This document shows, piece by piece, positions 37,607 through 50,124 of a stretch of DNA of 64,000 bases. Numbering within the stretch: the stretch's first letter is position 1; each line of letters starts with the position of its first letter. Source of the stretch: Pelobates cultripes (Eukaryota > Chordata > Amphibia > Anura > Pelobatidae); the NCBI GenBank assembly GCA_933207985.1, contig OW240912.1, positions 368,119,918 through 368,183,917 of the forward strand, written 5' to 3'. Position numbers and translations under genes: made by a program. The notes beneath the pieces were generated by a model that was not told the DNA's origin, did not search any database, and was given only the letters and a program-made list of their open reading frames with translations.

Positions 37607-37740
37607 CAGTGTTCCTCAATCCAGTCCTCATGGGTCACCAACAGTCCAGGTTTTGTCAGTATCTCCATTGGAAAAAAAAAAGGGAAATACATAAATCCTG
37701 GACTGTTGCTGGTCCATGAGGACTAGGTTGGAGAACACTG
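37607..37740. mobile_element. Small palindromic hAT-type MITE (134 bp)
   Basis: It begins CAGTGTTCCTCAATCCAGTC and ends with an imperfect complement of this (GGTTGGAGAACACTG). The 8-bp duplication CTTTAGAC is exact at 37599-37606 and 37741-37748. The inner arms also pair (CAGTCCAGG... with ...CCTGGACTGTTG). It is fully bounded. Confidence 0.92.
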
Positions 37741-38209
37741 CTTTAGACAGTTCTCTGTGGACTCAATTTTCTATCCCTCACAATTTCTGTCCAGCTGCCT
37801 TAGAACACACCATTTAACAAGCACTAATGCTCAATTACCTGCTGCAGGTGTCTTTAGACTGTGAGAAAAACCTGGACTGGATTTAGGTCTCTCCCACATC
37901 TAAAATATTAAGTGGATTACTGGTCCATAATACATAAATTACATTTCCAAATACCCAACATATCTTCCATTATATGCTCGTGTACACAGAAATACAAAGG
38001 TCTCCCATTCCTCCACTCTTCACCCTTGTTTCCATTGTTTATTTCACTCTGTCTCCTTCCACACAACCCTTTCACAAGCTTAACTAGACACAGGCACCAT
38101 ATCTATCAACCTCGTTTCTCCTCTCTCCATCTACATTTTGTCAAATTTGTGGCACATGTTATTAAATCTGTTTTTCATCCTTTTTTTTTTCTGCAACACA
38201 CTAAAATAT

Positions 38210-38275
38210 AGTTACATAGTAATCTATGCTGAAAAAAGATAAAGTTCAACCTTGAAACCAATTCTTTTATGCTTA
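38210..38275 (-). mobile_element. Short LINE 3'-tail fragment
   Basis: ATAGTTACATAGTAATCTAT followed by GATAAAGTTCAACC resembles the tail of the LINE copy at 2724-2925 (CATAGTTACATAGCTGAAAA, then AAGTTCAGC). Only the last few dozen bases are present. Confidence 0.55.
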
Positions 38276-38974
38276 TTAAGACAATTCAACACACTGTGGC
38301 ATTAAGTATCTAATTTCAATGAGATCCTTAAAGGGTTAGTTCATGTGTCAGGTTAGGTAAAGCTAGAAAAGGAATGATAATACACTAAAATTGTTTCAAC
38401 AGTACTTAAACAACATTTTCCTTGACTTGGCATGGAATTGAGATAGTTAGAATTATTGCATTGCTAGTTCTTGGCAGAAAGAGAGAGGCAACTTTCTTGT
38501 GTACACTTTAGAACTTGAGCAATACTGGGCAGGATGTAGCGATCAATGAAGGATACAGCGAGGATAAAATGATAAATCTTCCAATAAAACAGTCTGTAAA
38601 GATAACATTTGTTATATCATGGACGCATTAATTAAAATATAATTTTATTTCATGGCTCATTCATTAATTATAGTGGTGTTGTGAGTTCAAAATGGACATC
38701 CCAAATTTAGCTTTAAGAGTATGTTTCGGAAAAATGTCTAATCCAGTAATCTTTGTTTGTTTTCTTTATTATATTTTGATTGTCCATTCAATTATTATAG
38801 ATTAGATTATTATTACATTAAATTAATCCTCAAATTATCACAAATTGATATTTAGGGTTCTTTCAAGAAATGCCATATAGGACCTTCCTATGGCACACAA
38901 GTCGCTTTTAACATGCTTCACATACAGGTGCCCTCATGGATTCTGTGCTGGAACTAGAGTTGGAATCATAGAGA

Positions 38975-40257
38975 CAGGGCTGAACTGGCCTACCGGGATA
39001 CCGAGAAATTTCCCAGTAGGCTGTCTCGCCTGGAGCCGCTTTGAGCTGTGGCTGGACCCAGCCACACTACAGGAACATGTTTTTTTCCTGTTTGTCCTGC
39101 TGCGGCCACTGGCCAGAAGGGCGCATAGATTTTTACTATGCCAGCCATGACCTGCCGGATATGAGCAGCTTAAGGCATATGATGTCATATCCGGTGGCTG
39201 TGCGGCGGCCATCAACATCCCTTTCCTCAGATCTGTAGAACACTCTACAAGACTGAACTAAGGTTGAGCTCATCGGCCAGGAGGAGGGGGCACGAGGGGA
39301 ACTGGACAGCTTCCTCTCCCTCTACAGCCTAATTTTCTGTCTGAGAGCCTGATAGGACCTTGGTAGTGAGCAGGGTGGGCAGGGGAGGCACAGGACCACA
39401 ATACTGGGCATAGTGGTGGCACCGCAACCTTGATACTGGTCATGGAGGGGCACAAGGATCATGATATTGGGCATAGGTGGGTAGGGACCCTGATACTAGG
39501 CATCGGGGGACACAGGGACTCCTATATTGGTCATGGGGGTCACAGGGACAAGGATGTTGATGTTGAAAATTGGAGGCAAATGGAGCACGGACTCTGAGAT
39601 GGGGTTACTAGAACTGTGATATTGGGCATGGGGGACACTGGGTTTCTTAAAATTGTGTTTTTTTTACAAGGACCCTGGTAATGAGAAGGACCCTGATAAT
39701 GAGAAGGGGAAGCAGGGACTCTAATGTGAGGTGGGGGGATCTAATACTGGGCATGGGAGGCACAGGGTCCATAGTATTTAACATGGGAAAAGGCACAGAT
39801 TATGATAATGGGAGAGAGGTAAAGTGTGCTAGAGGGTGACAGGATCATTACCTAGTAATCCTGAGCTGGACATCTGCAGCCCTCCCTGATCCTAGACAGA
39901 AACCCCCATTAAGAGAAAGTTCTAAATGTAGTCTAATCACCATAGCAATAAATGGACTACTCACGAGGATTGCTCCACATTTACAACTTTCCACCATAAT
40001 TTGCTCTTTATATATAAAGCCATATATGCTTTCATATCTGTCTTATCTACAAATAATTCACTATTCAAATGTGCTTTAAAATGCATGGTTTTACCTTTTT
40101 ATGAACAAGAAAATAATGTCGTTGTGCTGGTATAATGACGCAGTGCGATGAGGCTGGTATGATGATGCAATGCTATGGGGCTGGTATGATGATGTAATGT
40201 TATGGGGCTGGTATGCAATTATTTTCAGGGCTGGTTTTCATTCCCAGTCCGGCCCTG
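38975..40257. mobile_element. Non-autonomous hAT-type element with minisatellite
   Basis: The left end CAGGGCTGAACTGG and the complement of the right end CAGGGCCGGACTGG form inverted termini. Flanks are CATAGAGA (38967-38974) and CATAGAGG (40258-40265), an 8-bp duplication with one mismatch. The middle (about 39270-39830) is a degenerate GGGCATGGGGGCACAGGG-type repeat. The right part has tandem GGGCTGGTATGATGATG units near 40150-40215. No transposase. Confidence 0.88.
39400..39830. repeat. Degenerate G-rich minisatellite
   Basis: Units of about 30-35 bases follow the pattern GGGCATGGGGGCACAGGGAC...CTGATATT, with heavy drift. It lies inside the hAT-type element at 38975-40257. Confidence 0.75.
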
Positions 40258-40636
40258 CATAGAGGGTGCACAGTGTTTCTTTTCATCAGACACAAAAGTC
40301 ACTCATTGACTCAGTGATGTCATAGAAAGCTATGTGGTGCATATTTGAGCAACATGTGAGTCAAATGCTTCCCAGAAAATACAATCCATGGACAGTCAAT
40401 CAAATAATTTGATTTGCCCAATTGATCTTAGAGATAATTTTTTTAAATAAATTACATTCTCCTTTAATCAATAGAGCGTAAAGGTTTCTGTTAAAACACA
40501 ATGAATCAGTGTATTGAACAATGAAGTGCTGATTAGAAAAAAATATCCAACTCAACTATAGTCACAGCTTGGCTCAATATCCATACATTTGCAGTTTAGT
40601 TTTAAAGTCACTGCAACTGATGATTTTTGTTGAATG

Positions 40637-40985
40637 CTAGAAACACCATAACCACTACAGTGAACTGTAGTGCTTATGGTGGAAGGCCAAACTGTTTTAG
40701 TATGGTTTGATTTCATGCCCTGGGTCTGCCCGATGTCACTCCCACCAACTCTCCTGCTTAGGAGCTGCCATTAGCTCTCCTGAGCAAAGTCCTACACCGC
40801 TAGGTTTAGCTCACATAGAGAGTTCTATCTGTCTTGTGGGCTGTAGTGGAGGCAGGGAGCAGTGCCCGGTGAACCCCACATAAGAAGTCGAACCATCCTA
40901 AAAGGGTTTGAATACTTACATTGGGATGGCAACTACTGGGATGGTACACTGAAGTGGTTGTGGTGCGTGAAGGATTACTTTAACC
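40637..40985. mobile_element. Degraded T2-type MITE
   Basis: CACCATAACCACTACAGTGA with its own mirror CTGTAGTGCTTATGGTG lies at the left. TGAAGTGGTTGTGGTGCGTG and ACTTTAACC lie at the right. Limits are approximate. Confidence 0.6.
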
Positions 40986-42424
40986 TTTGTAAGCTTTTAA
41001 ACAGACACTCAGAGCATTTTGCATGCCCCTATCCAATATCACTAGATACAATGTAAATGCTTCATGTTGGAAAATATGAATGGGGAAATGGTCTCCTGAC
41101 TTATCTGTAATATATAGTAGCGTTTTGGAATTTTTATAATGGTTTCACTGTATATAAAGTTTATGTCACCTTCCTGCTAACCATAACTAAAACATTGTCA
41201 CATTAAAAGCAGATTGCAATGATCCAGAAACCAATATCATGTTTATAATTCCCAGAATACAGAAGTTAAAAGAAACCAATCTGAGGCTCCTTTGCCTACA
41301 CTTACCCAGTGTGCTTATAAGCAGACAATATAACCTGACGAAGTAAGTTGCAAAACAGTCAGTGTACAAGTTAGATTTACTAGTAAGGTTAGTTTGAGGA
41401 GTTGTGTTCAGTAATGTTGTACTTCCACGTATACATGTTACACTTTGTTTTTAATGAACAAAAATACCCCAGTGTTTTTTTTTCCGTATGTGTAGTGAAG
41501 GGGTTAATATAAATAGAATTTTGATTACAAGAATAAGCATCAGTTAATTCCAGTCTTAACCTGTTCGCCGGCCTAAAATGCATGTTGTAGACTAGAAAAG
41601 GTCAGTGAGCAGTTAGTCTGTGATAATAATCATTTAAATATTTAATATTGCACTCTGGGAATGTTTCAGAGTTGCCATGTCTAGCGACACAGTATTCTAA
41701 AATGTGCCTCACAATGTGTATATGATATAAAACATTTTGAGAAGGTACTTTAAACTGCGGGAAGTTTTGTCAGTGTTTGATCTCATCATAATGCTATTAA
41801 CTCTCACCGTATCAATATATTGTCAATACTAAGTATTGTTATTTTAAGGGTAAATGCTGTCATTTTTGCCCCTAAGTCAGAAGACATTGTCTATTTGTTG
41901 GCTACTTGTGTGGCCCCCTACTAACTCACAGGGAGAAGTTAATATAACTGATGACAAAGCAATGCTATAAATCCTGTCAAAGAGAAGAGTGGTGAAAATT
42001 TCACTCTTGGGTCTAAAATTGGACTAATATTTTTAGAATTACCCATATTTGGAATTGACAGCTTCATGGAAATGTGCAGTTACTGATTATATATCTGCGT
42101 GGGGTGAAATACACTTTAGAATTGGTGAATAAATTAAGTTGTGCTCTGTTTCTAATCAGAACATTAAAAATAAGAAGGCATGCACCAATTTTGGCAACAC
42201 AACCTTACTTAAAATTAGCAATATTATGTTTGATTTATGCAACTTTAAACATCCCATCCCAAGAGCTGCCAAATGTTTTAGAATAAGAAATGATCCTCAT
42301 AAAGTTTACAGCGAGATTAAATAAATAGCTAGTATTGAGTTGAGAATCATCATTTTTGGACAAAATTTTACCATTATTTTCGTTTCGGAATTTGATTAAT
42401 TTCAAATTACGACCTGTGTCACTC

Positions 42425-42592
42425 CTGCATCTTGCAGCCGTTTAGTAGATAACTCCCTAAATTGGTATTCTTGTGGGATTTGCCATATGTGTACCAAATT
42501 AGAGAGCTGTTTAATAGATAGCTTATTTTTGGTGTTCTTATGGCAATCCCACAAGGGTTAGGGAGCTATCTACTAACAAGCTGAAAGACCAA
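42425..42592. repeat. Interspersed palindromic repeat, copy 1
   Basis: GTTTAGTAGATAACTCCCTAA near the left pairs with TTAGGGAGCTATCTACTAAC near the right. Inner blocks TGTGGGATTTGCCATATG and ATGGCAATCCCACA also pair. Confidence 0.65.
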
Positions 42593-42659
42593 AATTACCC
42601 TTCATTTCTTAATGTTGGTGTTTTAGATAGCTTTGCAAATACTAAGTAAAAAATACTAG

Positions 42660-43700
42660 TGTTAGTAAATAAGGGAGATTAAATCCTCCCTCCTGATCCT
42701 ACTGTCTACTATATAGCCAGTGGCTGCTCATAAAAAAAGACTAGCAAGTAAGCTGACCAGTTGCTGGCACAGGTGGGGCAACTTCTAAAATAACTGGGGG
42801 CAGGGGGAATAGTGGGCCACATGCCCCTCTTAGTGCCCCATGAGTGGGGACAGTTAAAATAAATGGGGAATCTAGAGTCCCCCTCCAGCCCTGACTTACC
42901 GATCAGTGTCAAGATTTACCTGTTAGAACACTCTTATTGGTTGGCTTAAACCAACTAGTCAGAGTGCTCTGAATCTAATTGCACTACTTTTATAAGGCTT
43001 TTTCTGCCCTGCAAGCTCAGTCTGCGTGGAGCCTTCGTGGGGTGAAGATGGATTATTTTTTTTTCAGTGTGTTTTTTTTTTTTTTATGCAGTCAGGTCTT
43101 TTTAATAGTTGCAATGCAACTTTATGGATTTTTGTTTGCTCTTTTTTGGGGGCTGAAGAAAAGAAGATAGATGAAGAAATAAGACATCTAATGGTATAAT
43201 TGTTTTATTTTACATGTATTTAGTTTATTGCACCCCCTCACTATTATTAGGGTGTAGGAGGTAGGTAGGATATTTTCATAGAGCCTCGAGGACCCCTAGT
43301 CACGTGAGGGGGGGAGTGGATAATTTAATTGGTGGGGACAATGTGCACCATTCTTATTATTCAGGGCCTCCACCTACTGCCAATGAGAGGGGACTGGGTT
43401 GGACAATATGTCCACTTACCCACTTTTGTTACTTAGTGGGTATTAGGTCCCTCACCTTATGCCAATGGACTGGGGCTGGGGGACATGACAATAGATACAC
43501 CCCTCACTTTACTTAGGTCCCCCACCTGAAATGAGTGGGTGGGCCTGGTCTGCATTTATCACTAGCCAGCCACTGACTGCTCGCTATTTAGAAGACTTGA
43601 GGCACGGCAGGTAGGAGGAGGATATTTATACTAATATGGGGGTGATGTTGACCCCCATAGTGAGAGGGGGAGCATGTTGCATTTAGGAAGTGTTAGGGAA
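42660..43700. other. Repeat-like stretch with GT-rich direct motifs, unassigned
   Basis: Motifs such as GGGGACAATGTGCACC, GGACAATATGTCCACTTACC and TTAGTGGGTATTAGGTCCC recur in modified form across 43300-43580. ATGAGTGGGG and GGCCACATGCCC lie at 42790-42850. It looks like an old interspersed repeat. No terminus or coding domain could be fixed. Confidence 0.4.
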
Positions 43701-44509
43701 CAAAGCTTCTATTTTAAAATATTAAAAAGAGAGAACCGCAAGCTCGTAGCCCCTCCTTGTTTAACTAATATTAAACAAACAAACAAAATCGTGAATTTCA
43801 GGAGAAAATTTCACCCCCCAAGCAATTTGTTCTTCATTTCATTCGTTTTAATTTGTATTCATTTATTCATCTTTGGACAAATGGAATGAAAACCATGTTT
43901 TTCCAAAAACAAATGCCCATGTCAACTAGGAAGTGACAGGGGTTCTGGCCACCTAGTGCTTTGTGTCAGTGACAGCTACGCAATTTGCAAACAAACAAAT
44001 TATACAATAATTTTAAAAGATGGGATCCAGCCAACCCCTACAAGCCTAATTAGCCTAGCCTTAACTTAAATGAGAGTAAATGTTAAAAAATCATGGGCAG
44101 GCAGTTAGGCTGCCTATGGATACAGTATTGTAAGGTTGGTTTGGTTTCTTTGGACATGGTTATTATCTGTAGTTGAGTTACTTCGTGGCACTATGTATAG
44201 GAATAAGTAGATAAAGGCACACCATGAGCCAGGGGAGTGAATACATTTGACTTACTATTTATCAGAGCGGATGAGAAGCCACATACCTGATTGCCCTGTG
44301 ATGGTAACACCCTACAAATAAAATTACAGAGCACATTTACTCTGTATTTTGGAAAGCGAGGATGTGGTGATTGCAGCACCTTCTACTTTTGTTGGGAAGA
44401 ACCAGCAAGGTTTTTTTTTTTTAACCCCTCATTTTGACTCATGTTGAGGGAAAGGTGGGAGACAATTGTTCATGTTTTCCAGTTATCTGGATGACTTAGG
44501 GTTCCTAGA

Positions 44510-45027
44510 CAAGTAGACCGTCCTGGTCCCCCATTGCTCTCCTAAATATATCAAAATCTTTATTTTATTCTAGTCTGCTGCTGCTTATCTTCCTGCTTGG
44601 CTGACATCATCAGACGTCTTGATCAAAAGCCAATCACAATGCTTTCCTATAGGAAAGTATTGTTTTGACTGAGCTTGTCAATGAGACAGATCAGGGGCAG
44701 AGCCAGCACAAGCCAAACAAAGCCCTGCACAATCAGCATGTCCTCATAGAGATGCATTGAACCAATGCATCTCTATGAGAAAAGTTCAAGGTTTCCATGC
44801 AGAGGGTGGAGACACTGAATGTCAGTCACATTGTGCAGCACTGCCCCAGGAAGCACCTCTAGTAGCCATCTGAGGAGTGGCCAGTGGAGTTATCACTAGG
44901 CTGTAATGTAAACACTGCATTTTCTCTGAAAAGACAGTGCTTACTGCAAAAAGCCTGAAGGAAATTATTATACTCACCAGAACAAATACAATGAGTTATA
45001 GTTCTGGTGACTATAGTGTTCCTTTAA
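44510..45027. mobile_element. T2-type MITE, 31466 subfamily, left end lost
   Basis: The right end is CTATAGTGTTCCTTTAA. The interior shares GAGTGGCCAGTGGAGTTATC and AGACAGTGCTTACTGCAAAA with the 31466 copy. The left boundary is only where similarity becomes visible. Confidence 0.78.
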
Positions 45028-46105
45028 ATTTAAAATGCTCTTTGAATTCTCACTTTAGTGAATAACTGTGATTTTTCATTTGATTCAATGACCACATTTT
45101 ATTTTATACTTGATACTTATATTTGTTTTGACAAAATGAGCATTTCAGAGAAATTCATTTATAACAGACATATTTACATTATCAATAAATAATTTTTTGT
45201 TTTAAACACTGTTTCTCGTACAAATTGCTGTGTTTTTTTCCCATATTTGTAGAACATCTGATTATAATGTTGTCACCGTTGCATTGATGCTGTATAACTT
45301 CCTCCTCATCTCAAAGGGTTTTCTTTTATACTGTAAATTTCTACTTGCAAATTTAGAGATTGTCATGAAAGTACTTGTTACTTTTTCAGACTTCCAGAAA
45401 TCTGTAATTATTTGGCTGAAGATCTCTATAAAAATAAACAAGGCTGGGGATTAGCCTGTCAGAAATTGAGAATGAAAAAATATAATAGCAGCCAAAAAAT
45501 CATCAGAGCATGTCAGAACATCCAAAACTATTAGTGTATTAGTCCATAGATGCACCTCTTGGAAACTTGCTACTTTTACATACTGGGCAGTTCAAGGGCG
45601 CTTCAATGAACTTGTCTTGGAACATTTAGATTCTTCCACTGTTTATTTGCATGCTTGTCTATGCTTGTGTGCTGTATATATACTTACATGGCAGTTTGTC
45701 TTAGAAACTGACTTGTAATTAGTTCGCTTATTTTATTACGGCAAATACAAAACCTGTCCTGTCTGGTCCTTCACAGACCCAAGAATTACCACCTACTACA
45801 ACTATTACTTATTCCTTCCACCTTGAGGCATTTCACACCTATGCAGTACTTAGACAGCAGTGTTGTAGTTTCTCATTGCACTATTTAGTATCAACTAGTA
45901 TTTGCATTTAGGAAAATTTGTCTAAGTTAAAATATCATGGGAGTGCATGTTTAGGCAGCCTGTATGCAAAAATACTAATGAATACACTTGTGCATCTCGA
46001 AAAATGTCAGTTCATCTCCATCAATTCCCACCAAAAATTTTGGGGTTTGGACAAAACTGCATTTCATCTATTTGGCATTTCAAATTGGGTGAATTTTGTC
46101 TATGT

Positions 46106-46248
46106 CAGGGGTTCACAACCCAGTCCTCAAGTACCCCCTACCAGTCCCGGATTTAGGGATTACCCTGTAGTGTCTAATGTTTTTGTTGGGGGGTAATCCC
46201 TAACCTGGACTGTTAGGGGGTACTTGAGGAGTGGGTTCAGAACCAATG
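46106..46248. mobile_element. Small palindromic hAT-type MITE (143 bp)
   Basis: The arms CAGGGGTTCACAACCCAGTC and CCTCAAGTACCCCC have complements near the right end, with perfect pairing of CCTCAAGTACCCCCTA. An exact 8-bp duplication GTCTATGT flanks it (46098-46105, 46249-46256). There is no coding capacity. Confidence 0.93.
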
Positions 46249-46317
46249 GTCTATGTGATCGTTTAGAGACTAACAATTTGGACAAATCGAAATGGAACTA
46301 AAATGCACCTATTACAG

Positions 46318-46318
<1 letters not shown>

Positions 46319-46366
<48 letters not shown>

Positions 46367-46380
46367 TTATTTATTTATAT
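46319..46380. repeat. (AT)n followed by (TTTA)n microsatellite
   Basis: A pure AT run to 46362 grades into TTTA units. Confidence 0.95.
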
Positions 46381-47049
46381 AAATAAAAAAGTATGAAAGT
46401 TTGAAGAAAGTTTGCTGTGCCAAACTGAAACGTTAACATAATAACCCATTGGATTTTTCACTAAGTCCTAAGAGTGGCGTTTTTGCAAGTAGATGATCTG
46501 CTTAACGTTGCACCAGGCATTATTTTGTCAAGAAGTCCTTGAGTGCAAGATTATAATTTTTTTGTTATTTATATAATTATGCATATATTTTGCAATACTC
46601 TAATAGGTGCATCATTTGTTTACAGATGAAATGATAAGAAGTGACCAATATAGGGAGAAAAAAGGAGGAACTGTGAAAAATCTCTATTTATATATTTATT
46701 AAATGTTCACTATATAAATGTTGAACAGTTAGTGGCTGTTCTCTATCCATCAATTGTCTTTTTTCCATTAATAATATTTTTTCCAAATCACAAACAAACG
46801 CTACAGCTTGTCCATTGCCGTTACTTTTTCTCGTTAATTTTCCACATAGCATTTCAAAGTTGTAGAATTCTGATGAATCACCAATTGCCCAACATTCCAA
46901 TGATTCACAATTCCTTTGACATCTAATACACAAGTCTACTTTTAAACATTTTTTAAATACTTTCAGTCTTTTATTTTAGCATAATATTTCATGGCCAGTC
47001 CCATAGCTCTTCATGCCTCCCTATATGTGATGGAATAGAAAAGTTGGAC

Positions 47050-47130
47050 AAAAGGTAGCTCCCAGCAAAGGATCATGGGAGTTATAGTTGTGCCATAGAT
47101 TATGTCTACCTGTTGGCCATCCCTGCTAAA
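47050..47130. mobile_element. hAT-type MITE fragment
   Basis: GCAAAGGATCATGGGAGTTA followed by TGTTGGCCATCCCTG resembles the right half of the 12606-type MITE. The left half is gone. Confidence 0.5.
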
Positions 47131-47330
47131 GAGCCACTGGGCGCACCAATCTGTTAGTCCATGTTTTGCTAGTAAATAGCTCATCACAGATCACTGTTAA
47201 GTGAACAGATCCACTAAGTTTATTCAAATTGTGCTGAATTAATAACAGAATTGTAAAAATTTAGGCAAAAGTTGGTGATATGGAAAATAAAGTCAGTTCT
47301 GCTTTATCCACAACTTGACAGCTGTTTGCT

Positions 47331-47841
47331 TTAAAGAACAACACTGTCATATTTATGACCGTTTCTAAAAGTGCCATTTTCAACAGACACTGGCACTTTT
47401 AGAATTTGGAGCAGAAACGCCTCCCTGGCTGTCACTCAGACACTTGGGGAAGTTTTCTCTTAACTACACAGAGCATGCACCTGCCTTCGCCCCTTTTCAC
47501 TGAGCTGTACTACAAATTATTGAAAAGGAAAGCTGTGATCTGACGTGCGTACACGCATGCTTCTCTAGCGCAGAACCTTTTCAATGATAAGGCTCTGATT
47601 GGTGAATCAAATTGAAAGTCTGTGCTGGGGGTAAAGAGGAAAGCTTGTAAAGGTTGTAGACAGCAGGTATGTAGATTTTGCAAACTGTTTTTATATACCC
47701 CCAAAGAAAACGTGCAGAAAAAAAATCCTTTAAAATTTGCAATTTAGTTTTCAGTTCACTAGATTTTGACGTTTAGTAATTAACCTTCTTTGAAATAAAT
47801 TACTTTCTAATTATTTAAATGTGACCACTGTTATTCTTTAA
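47331..47841. mobile_element. TTAA-flanked MITE with divergent termini (511 bp)
   Basis: The left end TTAAAGAACAACACTGTCA and the complement of the right end TTAAAGAATAACAGTGGTCA are inverted. TTAA lies at both edges. An inner stem CTAAAAGTGCCA (47365-47376) pairs perfectly with TGGCACTTTTAG (47391-47402). The GAA in place of GGA sets it apart from the other T2-type copies. Confidence 0.8.
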
Positions 47842-48946
47842 ACTTTCTTAAAACATTCCCTCCCTCTGATATATGCAAAAATACATTTTCTTTTTCTTTA
47901 TCTTCTAGTGCAGAATTCCATTTCTGCAAAATACCCATTCTTTATCTTACACAAGCATCATATTCAGCTACAGGTTACAACAGCACGCAACCTAGTGTTT
48001 GTCTTTCAGGAAAAAAACATGGATATTTTTAGCAAGATTGACATAACAGAATAAGCAGCCGTTGCTGAGAAGTCCTAGTCAAGCATTATTAATACTTAAG
48101 TCGTCAAGAATACAGAGGGCAATTAATCTGAAATAAATTAAAAGCCAATGTAAATCAGCACATGGCATTTATCCATCACCTTTCAGTTTGGTATTTAAGT
48201 GTTCTCCTGCCAAAACACTGTGGATTACAAAAAAAAAAATATTCTATAGCATTCTTTTTGAAGATTAATTATTACTAGGACGCTGGCTTTGACGAAAGAT
48301 ATATACATTTATGGGCCTATACGTAATAGAATGGTGGGAACAAAGCCATACACATATAAAGTTGGTAATAAAATGTAAAAAAATAGAAAGGTCTATCCAT
48401 TAATGATAGTGTTATACTGATTTTGCACACTTGCGTGGTGAGTGGAATCACCAATTTGTGGGAATTATATTGGTACTCTTTAACAATAAGTCAACTGAAT
48501 TGCCGCCTGCGCTAACCACCCCTGCTTGGGACGGCTTAGCCGGGGGGGAGGGGGGTTCACTGCCTTCATGAGCACCGAGTATATTATTATTTTCCAGAGT
48601 GGAACAGCTATGGACAGATAATGCAGAAGGTAATCTTTATATTATCTAAGTATAGCCGTCAATATTAACTTCATTATGTGCCGCTTTAAGTGCTGATTAA
48701 AACAAGAAAAGCACACCCAAAGACGCTTGCACCATAACCACTACAATGAGCTTAGCATGTCTCTTTAAGCCATTTCCTGACTGGTACGATATAAGTATTT
48801 TGCCATAATGTCCCAGACCTCCTTTGCTAAAACCTTTCCTGCCACAACGAAGAATGTTATCAGTATGCTCCATTTTAATCAGTATTGCGCAGTTTAACTC
48901 ATTCATTTCAAACATAGTTACATGTTTTCCTCCAGATGACCTACAT

Positions 48947-49082
48947 CAGAGATAGGCAACCTTCGGTACTCCAGATGCTGTGGACTACATCTCCCTTGAT
49001 GCTTTGCCTGCATTATGGCTGTCAGTGCACTATAGGAGATATAGTGCACTACATCTGCAGTGCCGAAGGTTTCCTACCCATG
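48947..49082. mobile_element. Small hAT-type MITE (136 bp)
   Basis: It begins CAGAGATAGGCAACCTTCGG and ends CCGAAGGTTTCCTACCCATG. An exact 8-bp duplication ACCTACAT flanks it (48939-48946, 49083-49090). The interior has GGACTACATCTCCC...GGAGATATAGTGCACTAC palindromes and is related to copies at 12606-12740 and 21716-21830. Confidence 0.91.
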
Positions 49083-49859
49083 ACCTACATCATACAGTAA
49101 AAAAAAAAAAAAATTTTTTAGCAGGCTTGAAAGAATTTATTTAACTTCAGCTGCTTTCTCTTAATCTGCAGCAAGCCACAGATGACACGGCTAGCCTCTC
49201 CTCTTGTTATGTTGACTGTTTTGCAACCATTTAGCATTGTGACACAGATAGATGTTCCTTGTTTTTAGGAAGGAAGTTCTATGGCGCCACCAAGGGAGTT
49301 ACACTGCCACATCACTATATACCTGCAGGCTATAAGATTTATGTTGAGAAGGCTTCGCTACTTTTCCGACAAGAGGCTTGCAACCGTAGGGTGTGTATTT
49401 ATATCCTTTTCAGCCAGGTGCATCTTGTTAGACAAAAAAAAAACTTCTCTGCTTATATTACAGCGACAAATGACTGTTAGAGCCATTGTTAAATGCCCAA
49501 ACATGTCTATTTTTCTTCATGGCCTTTATGTGTAGGATACTGGTTATATAGCTGTAAATATGCATTATTTTTACACGTTCTGTGTGCAGTGCATAATACA
49601 GACTTAATGAAGTCAAGCTTGCCCAGGTGTTAATAATATCTACGAAAATCTAAATCTATTATCAGCTTCTTGGGCTTTTCTAATTTTAATAACTGGAATA
49701 TCCCCTTTTGTATTATTCCTAATGGCAAGTTATTAAGTTATTATTACTTTAAAGGGAGCCTATAGTCCCAAAATAAGTTTAATATATTTACTTCCCTTGT
49801 TTGTAGCATATATATATATATTGTTCACTGATAGGAAAATATTTTTTTTTTCATTTAAT

Positions 49860-49975
49860 TGACAGATTAAGTGAGATATATTATTAAATATATAATATAC
49901 AAATATACATATATTTTTTTTTTTTTTTTTGCTGTTCCTCTTGTTTTTCAGTCTCTTGCTCACTTGATCTGTGAA
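49860..49975. mobile_element. Second copy of the TTCACAGATYAAGTGAG element
   Basis: TGACAGATTAAGTGAG at the left and CTCACTTGATCTGTGAA (49959-49975) at the right. GCTGTTCCTCTTGTTTTTCA precedes the right arm, resembling ACTGCTCCATCATTTTCTG in the 60102 copy. Confidence 0.68.
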
Positions 49976-50124
49976 TAGACACAATATGGGAGGAATTTAA
50001 AATATTGACCCCTTCCCGAATAAGTTTGACATTGCCCAGTTCTGTTAGTCCATAATTCTGGTACATTTGGGAATCTGCAAATAACCCAAACGGCCCAAAT
50101 TCAGACAAATTGCTCACTAAGAAT

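Noticed and set aside
49259..49480. Possible upstream exon after a TTTTTAG acceptor-like site
   Set aside because: The translation lacks CSPG-repeat or Calx-beta features, and no good donor keeps the required phase.
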